Shown here in pieces: positions 14,607 to 19,121 of a stretch of DNA of 19,121 nucleotides. The notes beneath the pieces are model-generated. The model was not told the origin of the DNA, did no database searches, and saw only the letters and a list, made by a program, of their open reading frames with translations. The number at the start of each line of letters is the position of its first letter. Within the stretch, counting starts at the first letter, position 1. Location of the stretch: positions 1 through 19,121 of the forward strand of contig SPCL01000025.1 in NCBI GenBank assembly GCA_004525335.1. The letters are read 5' to 3'. The position numbers were made by a program, and so were the translations under genes. The stretch is from Thermodesulfobacteriales bacterium (GTDB taxonomy: Bacteria > Desulfobacterota_D > UBA1144 > Nemesobacterales > UBA2774).

Positions 14607-16067
14607 ATGGAAAACGAACAATTTGAACAGAGAAAAGAGAAACTCGAGCAATTAAAAGACTCGGGGATAAACCCTTTTGCAAATGACTTTAAACCTGCTC
14701 ATCTTGGATCAGACCTTATCTCGAAATACGGAGAGCTTTCTGAAGATGAACTCAAGGAGCAAACGGAAGAATTTTCATTAGCTGGCCGTGTTATGGCTAT
14801 CAGGGACTTTGGTAAAAGTCTCTTCTTTCATATTGCTGATAGGTCGGGAAGGATTCAGGGCTACATCAAGAGGGATGTAGTTGGAGAAGATGAACACAAA
14901 GCATTTAAAAAGTTTGTTGATCTAGGCGATTTTGTTGGAATTAAAGGGAATCTCTTTAAAACAAGAACCGGTGAGTTAACACTAAACGTTACAGGATATA
15001 AATTTCTAACTAAATCGCTTCACCCACTGCCTGAAAAATGGCACGGCTTAAAAGATGTAGAAGTCCGCTATCGTCAACGTTATCTGGATTTGGTTTCAAA
15101 TCCCGAGATTAAAGAAATATTTCTAACCAGAAGTAAAATTATAAAACTGATCAGAAAATACTTAGAAGAAAGAGATTTTGTAGAAGTGGAGACTCCGATT
15201 TTGCACCCAATTGCAGGAGGAGCCGCAGCAAAGCCTTTTGAGACGCATCATAATGCGCTTGATTTAGACCTTGTCTTGAGAATTGCGCCAGAGCTATATT
15301 TAAAAAGACTAGTGGTTGGTGGTATAGATAGAGTCTTTGAGATTGGCAGGACATTCCGCAATGAAGGTGTATCTACTCAACATAACCCTGAATTCACCAT
15401 GATGGAACTCTATCAAGCTTACGCTACATATGAGGATCTAATGGAGATGACAGAGGAGCTTATTTGCCATATAGCTATGGAAATTAAAGGCTCTCTCAAA
15501 TTTGAATACGGCGATACCGAAATTGACCTTACTCGCCCCTGGAAAAGAATGGAAATATCAGACTCCCTAAAGGAAGAACTTGGTGAGGAAATATTGTCCA
15601 ATGATAAATTGCTTTTTGATAAGGCCGATTCCTTAGGGATCGATCATAAAGGAATCAGAGGGAAGGCTATTACAGAATTATTTGAAGCTATTTTTGAAGA
15701 AAAATTAATTAATCCTACAATTGTATATGGATTTCCGCTCGATGTTTCACCGCTAGCAAGAAAGAATGAGCAGAATCCTGATTTAACAGATCGCTTTGAG
15801 CTTTACGTCTTCGGGCGTGAAATAGCTAACGCGTTTTCAGAGTTAAACGACCCTATAGATCAAAAAGAAAGATTTGAGAAGCAGATTGAGTTAAAAAATA
15901 AAGGTGAAGAAGAAGTGCATGAAATGGACCAAGATTATGTCACGGCTCTTGAGCACGGTATGCCGCCAACGGCAGGCGAGGGCATAGGCATTGATCGTCT
16001 AGTCATGCTATTTACAAATTCTCCTTCCATAAGGGAAGTTATTTTCTTTCCACATCTCAGACCCTAA
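14607..16067 (+). CDS. lysS: Lysyl-tRNA synthetase, class II
   Basis: LysRS charges tRNA-Lys with lysine using ATP. The 486-residue protein has the class IIb layout: an N-terminal OB-fold anticodon-binding domain (about 55-150, FSLAGRVMAIRDFGKSLFFH onward) and then the catalytic domain. Motif 1 lies around EERDFVEVETPILHPIAGGAAAKPF, motif 2 is FEIGRTFRNEGVSTQHNPEFT, and motif 3 is GEGIGIDRLVMLF with the arginine of IDRL. The length is typical and no key residue is missing. The ATG at 14607 has only a weak and distant AGGA. Its TAA overlaps the lolC ATG by one base (TAATG), indicating translational coupling. Genes for tRNA synthetases next to the Lol system are familiar from deltaproteobacteria-like genomes. 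Confidence 0.97.
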   Translation: MENEQFEQRKEKLEQLKDSGINPFANDFKPAHLGSDLISKYGELSEDELKEQTEEFSLAGRVMAIRDFGKSLFFHIADRSGRIQGYIKRDVVGEDEHKAFKKFVDLGDFVGIKGNLFKTRTGELTLNVTGYKFLTKSLHPLPEKWHGLKDVEVRYRQRYLDLVSNPEIKEIFLTRSKIIKLIRKYLEERDFVEVETPILHPIAGGAAAKPFETHHNALDLDLVLRIAPELYLKRLVVGGIDRVFEIGRTFRNEGVSTQHNPEFTMMELYQAYATYEDLMEMTEELICHIAMEIKGSLKFEYGDTEIDLTRPWKRMEISDSLKEELGEEILSNDKLLFDKADSLGIDHKGIRGKAITELFEAIFEEKLINPTIVYGFPLDVSPLARKNEQNPDLTDRFELYVFGREIANAFSELNDPIDQKERFEKQIELKNKGEEEVHEMDQDYVTALEHGMPPTAGEGIGIDRLVMLFTNSPSIREVIFFPHLRP

Positions 16068-17374
16068 TGAAATACGAATTTTTTATAGGACTTAGATACC
16101 TTAGTTCCAGGAGAAAGCAGAAGTTTACTTCTATTATTGGAATTATATCGATATTGGGTGTAATTATTGGCGTAATGGCGCTTAATGTCGTTCTTGGTGT
16201 TATGGGTGGTTTTGAGGAAGAGCTAAGAGAAAAAATATTGGGTGTCAGCTCTCATCTAGTTGTACTTAGTTACGATGGTCCGATGAAGGACTTTGCAGAA
16301 ATAAAGCAAGATGTAGTTGATTTTCCAGGAGTTGTTGGAGCTAGTCCTTTCATTTATGGTCAAGGAATGATCTCAAGTGAAAGAAATGTGTCCGGATCTG
16401 TAATAAGGGGTATTGACCCTAATACTGCCGGTAAAGTTACTAGCATTGAGCAGGCGATTGGGAATGGGATCTCAAGGAAAAAAGAGTCCGGAAAAAAATT
16501 GTCAGATGAAGAATTACGTGTGATTGGGAAAGAAGTCTTAATGAAATTAAATGCAGAGACTGAATCAGGAAAGCCTCCTGTTTTAATTGGAAAAGAACTT
16601 GCCGCAAACCTTGGCGTTATAGAGGGTGATTTAGTCAGCCTGGTATCCCCTTTTGGCAAGCTAGGGCCGTTTGGTCAAACGGCAAAAGTGAAAAAATATG
16701 AAGTCATAGGAATATTTGATTACGGAATGATCGAGTATGATTCCTCTATCTCATATGTGAATCTTGATGACGCGATGGATTTCTTTGATATGCAAGGGCA
16801 AGTGTCGGGAGTAGAGGTTAAGGTAGCGGATATTTACAATGCAAAAAAAATGGGGATCGAGCTTTCTTCTATTCTTGGTTTCCCTTATTACACAAGAAAC
16901 TGGGAAGAAGTAAATGTCAGATTATTTAAAGCACTTCGTTTAGAAAGGATCGCAGTGGCAATAATTCTGGGTTTGATAATTCTTGTGGCTGCGCTTAATA
17001 TTGTAAGTACGCTGACTATGGTAGTTATGGAAAAAGGTAAAGATATTGCCATTTTACGTGCTATGGGGGCTACTCGAAGTGGTATTCTAAAAATATTTAT
17101 GACAGAGGGAATGATCATTGGGATTGTCGGAACTTTACTTGGTACCGCGCTTGGTTATGGGATTTGCTACATGTTAAAAACCAGCGATACGGTACGTAGA
17201 CTAATTCCATTTGATAATAATGTCTATCCTATTTCCGACTTTCCAGTTAAAATTGAACCGTTTTATTTTGTAACCGTTGCAGTCTTAAGCATACTTATAT
17301 GTTTTGCTGCAACATTGTATCCATCGTTTCAAGCGTCTCGAAAAGATCCTATAGAGGCACTGAGGTACGAGTAA
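16067..17374 (+). CDS. lolC: Lipoprotein-releasing system permease LolC/LolE family
   Basis: This is the inner-membrane permease of the Lol ABC complex, which extracts mature lipoproteins from the inner membrane for delivery to the outer membrane. The 435-residue protein has the MacB/FtsX-type topology. It opens with FFIGLRYLSSRRKQKF, then TM1 at about 22-46, a periplasmic domain of about 245 residues, and three further helices at about 294-318, 345-369 and 398-419. The C-terminal SRKDPIEALRYE is a hallmark of the family. The cytoplasmic loop MEKGKDIAILRAMGAT (321-336) contacts the ATPase. Only one permease gene lies here, with no lolE, so a homodimeric LolC/E-type complex is likely unless a second gene is elsewhere. 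It starts within the lysS stop and ends three bases before lolD. Confidence 0.95.
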   Translation: MKYEFFIGLRYLSSRRKQKFTSIIGIISILGVIIGVMALNVVLGVMGGFEEELREKILGVSSHLVVLSYDGPMKDFAEIKQDVVDFPGVVGASPFIYGQGMISSERNVSGSVIRGIDPNTAGKVTSIEQAIGNGISRKKESGKKLSDEELRVIGKEVLMKLNAETESGKPPVLIGKELAANLGVIEGDLVSLVSPFGKLGPFGQTAKVKKYEVIGIFDYGMIEYDSSISYVNLDDAMDFFDMQGQVSGVEVKVADIYNAKKMGIELSSILGFPYYTRNWEEVNVRLFKALRLERIAVAIILGLIILVAALNIVSTLTMVVMEKGKDIAILRAMGATRSGILKIFMTEGMIIGIVGTLLGTALGYGICYMLKTSDTVRRLIPFDNNVYPISDFPVKIEPFYFVTVAVLSILICFAATLYPSFQASRKDPIEALRYE

Positions 17375-17377
17375 CAT

Positions 17378-18052
17378 ATGTCTATCGAGATAAAGGGATT
17401 ATGGAAAGTGTTTCAAACAGTTGGTGGTAAAGTAGAGGCCTTGAAGGGAATTGATTTGAATATTGCAAATGGAGATACACTTGCTGTTGTAGGAGTTTCC
17501 GGCTCCGGCAAAAGCACGCTTTTACATATACTAGGAACTCTTGAGCATCCTTCAGACGGCGAAGTTTCCTTTAGTGGTAATAATATTTTCAGTCAAAATG
17601 ACGGAGAAATTGCAGCTTTTAGAAACAGTGAAATTGGGTTTGTTTTTCAATTCCATTATCTTCTTCCCGAGTTTAACGCTCTAGAAAATGTTATGATGCC
17701 TTGTTTGATAAAAGGTATAGATATGAATGAAGCAACGGAAATGGCAGAGGACATCCTCGGTAAAGTAGGGTTACAACATAGACTTGATCACCGCCCGGGT
17801 GAATTATCCGGTGGAGAGCAACAAAGAGTTGCTATAGCTAGAGCAGTTGTACTAAAACCTAAGGTATTATTGGCTGATGAACCTACGGGTAATTTAGACC
17901 GAGATACCGGAGAATCAATTCTTGATTTATTGTTGATGCTCAATGGTGATTATGGCATAACGTCTATCTTGGTCACGCATAATATGGAGATAGCGAACCG
18001 TCTTAACAGGAGAATCAGGCTTGCTGATGGGAAAATTGTTGATGAGAATTAA
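17378..18052 (+). CDS. lolD: Lipoprotein-releasing system ATPase LolD
   Basis: This 224-residue ABC ATPase powers lipoprotein release by the adjacent permease. Walker A is GVSGSGKST (39-47), the Q-loop glutamine is Q91 in FQFHYLLPEF, and the signature LSGGEQQR is at 143-150. Walker B VLLADEPTGNLD is at 163-174 and the H-loop histidine is H201. The FHYLLPEFNALENV segment is characteristic of LolD/MacB-type ATPases. All catalytic residues are present. The ATG at 17378 lies three bases after the lolC stop, with GAGG about 14 bases upstream, so it depends on coupling. The start of bamA overlaps its last codons by 11 bases in another frame. Confidence 0.97.
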   Translation: MSIEIKGLWKVFQTVGGKVEALKGIDLNIANGDTLAVVGVSGSGKSTLLHILGTLEHPSDGEVSFSGNNIFSQNDGEIAAFRNSEIGFVFQFHYLLPEFNALENVMMPCLIKGIDMNEATEMAEDILGKVGLQHRLDHRPGELSGGEQQRVAIARAVVLKPKVLLADEPTGNLDRDTGESILDLLLMLNGDYGITSILVTHNMEIANRLNRRIRLADGKIVDEN

Positions 18053-19121
18053 TAAACGAAATGTTACAACTGTAATATCATTCAGTGCTTTAGCGTTGTT
18101 GCTGACACTTTGTCTCTATCCCATGCTGGGTCAGGCCACAGGGGTTGAGAGAATAACGATCAAAGATGCTTTGAGCTGGGAAGTTGCTCAGGGGACTCCT
18201 TCTACTGATTCTCAAGAAAATACCCAGGTTGAAGAAGAAGGAGACTTAGACTCTAAAAACAATACAATCCTTCAGATTAAGGTTGAAGGCAATAGGAGAA
18301 TTGAGACGGAGCTTATAGAGGTTAGTGTTACCTCTAAAGTAGGCAGCACTCTTTCAACTGCTTCAGTTAGAGAAGATGTAAAGAAGATATATGCCATAGG
18401 GTCTTTTGAAGATGTTACTGCCGAAATTGATCGAACGGAAAATGGAATTATCCTTGTTTATAAAGTTAAAGAAAAGCCCATCATAGCAGATCTTCGAATA
18501 ACAGGGAATAAAGATGTAAAGAGTGACGATATTCTTGAAGTTATTACTGTAAAAGAAGGAAAAATTATAGATCTAAATAATGTTAAAAAAAGCCAGGAAG
18601 TTATTGGCGAGCTATATTCTGAAAAGGGTTTAGTAGGCACTGTAGTAGATTATGAGATTGAGCCTGAAGGGGACGGTACAGTAAGTGTTATCTTTGATAT
18701 ACAGGAAGGAAAAAAGGCTTACATCAAAAAAGTTATCTTTGTTGGTAATGAAAAATTAAAAACAAAGATTATCAAACAAGGCCTATATTCAAAGCCCAAA
18801 GGTGTTTTCTCTTTTATTTCAAAAAAGGGTTTATACAACCTTCGTGAGGTACAAAACGATTCCGAAAGAATAAGAACTACCTATATCGATAATGGATTTC
18901 TTGATGTAAAGGTAGGTAAACCGGATATAGATTTTAGCGAAGAAAAAAAGGGTTATATCATTACTTTTAAGATTAGCGAAGGAGACCAATTCACTGTTAA
19001 TGAGCTTTCGTTTGATGGGGATCTAATTGTTCCTGTTGAGGAACTACAAGAAATTTTGAGACTAAAAAGCGGAGAAGTTTTCAGGGGCAGTCTCCTGGCC
19101 CGTGACATTACTGGTTTAACA
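18042..19121 (+). CDS. bamA: Outer-membrane protein assembly factor BamA, N-terminal part, cut by window edge
   Basis: The frame from ATG 18042 stays open to the window end, giving 360 codons of a protein that is normally about 750-900 residues. It starts with a signal peptide, MRINKRN followed by a hydrophobic stretch to about residue 28, with likely cleavage near GQA (30-32). An acidic linker follows (about 45-72, rich in Gln, Glu and Asp). POTRA domains come next at about 76-146 (ILQIKVEGNRRIE...), 147-225 (IADLRITGNKDVK...) and 226-316 (YIKKVIFVGNEKLK...). A fourth POTRA begins at 317 (TVNELSFDGDL). The beta-barrel lies outside the window. BamA folds outer-membrane proteins; its place after lolC-lolD groups envelope biogenesis genes. 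It overlaps lolD by 11 bases, and a weak GGGA precedes the start. A TamA-like homologue is less likely given the number of POTRAs and the context. Confidence 0.9.
   Translation, partial: MRINKRNVTTVISFSALALLLTLCLYPMLGQATGVERITIKDALSWEVAQGTPSTDSQENTQVEEEGDLDSKNNTILQIKVEGNRRIETELIEVSVTSKVGSTLSTASVREDVKKIYAIGSFEDVTAEIDRTENGIILVYKVKEKPIIADLRITGNKDVKSDDILEVITVKEGKIIDLNNVKKSQEVIGELYSEKGLVGTVVDYEIEPEGDGTVSVIFDIQEGKKAYIKKVIFVGNEKLKTKIIKQGLYSKPKGVFSFISKKGLYNLREVQNDSERIRTTYIDNGFLDVKVGKPDIDFSEEKKGYIITFKISEGDQFTVNELSFDGDLIVPVEELQEILRLKSGEVFRGSLLARDITGLT

Overview
The window reads as an AT-rich chromosomal segment of a Gram-negative (double-membrane) bacterium. The evidence is a BamA-type outer-membrane assembly gene with POTRA repeats and a Lol lipoprotein-release ABC system. 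The order lysS-lolC-lolD-bamA, with gmk-spoT and pyrR-pyrB-pyrC nearby, resembles deltaproteobacterial and related lineages. That placement is inference from synteny; no rRNA or other phylogenetic marker is present. I see no tRNA or rRNA gene, CRISPR array, IS element or prophage, and no gene-free stretch over 300 bases (the longest is 197 bases, 1168-1364).

Layout. (1) 1-1167, minus strand: an arsenic module, an ArsR-type repressor followed by an arsenite S-adenosylmethionine methyltransferase that runs off the left edge. The spacer between them holds a promoter-like site with two direct repeats and several palindromes. (2) 1365-3167, plus: a HAD-family phosphatase/phosphomutase and a mannose-1-phosphate guanylyltransferase. 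(3) 3280-7115, plus: guanylate kinase, bifunctional (p)ppGpp synthetase/hydrolase, and signal peptidase I, which has its own good promoter and possibly almost no leader. (4) 7157-9901, plus: pyrR-pyrB-pyrC, tightly packed de novo pyrimidine genes. (5) 9920-11381, minus: a DUF5677-like gene split by an in-frame TAG, and an unknown membrane-anchored acidic protein. (6) 11504-14459, plus: an MFS transporter, a PaaI-like hotdog thioesterase and an acyl-CoA dehydrogenase; directly after the last lies a 15-codon remnant of a second thioesterase copy. (7) 14607 to the right edge, plus: lysS-lolC-lolD-bamA, overlapping or nearly touching, with bamA cut by the window end.

Most of the window is housekeeping: nucleotide synthesis, stringent response, protein secretion and envelope biogenesis. 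The parts that merit a second look are small: the amber-split DUF5677 gene, the thioesterase remnant, the arsR-arsM control region, and the unusual start region and N-terminal extension of signal peptidase I. I found no convincing undescribed multi-gene system.
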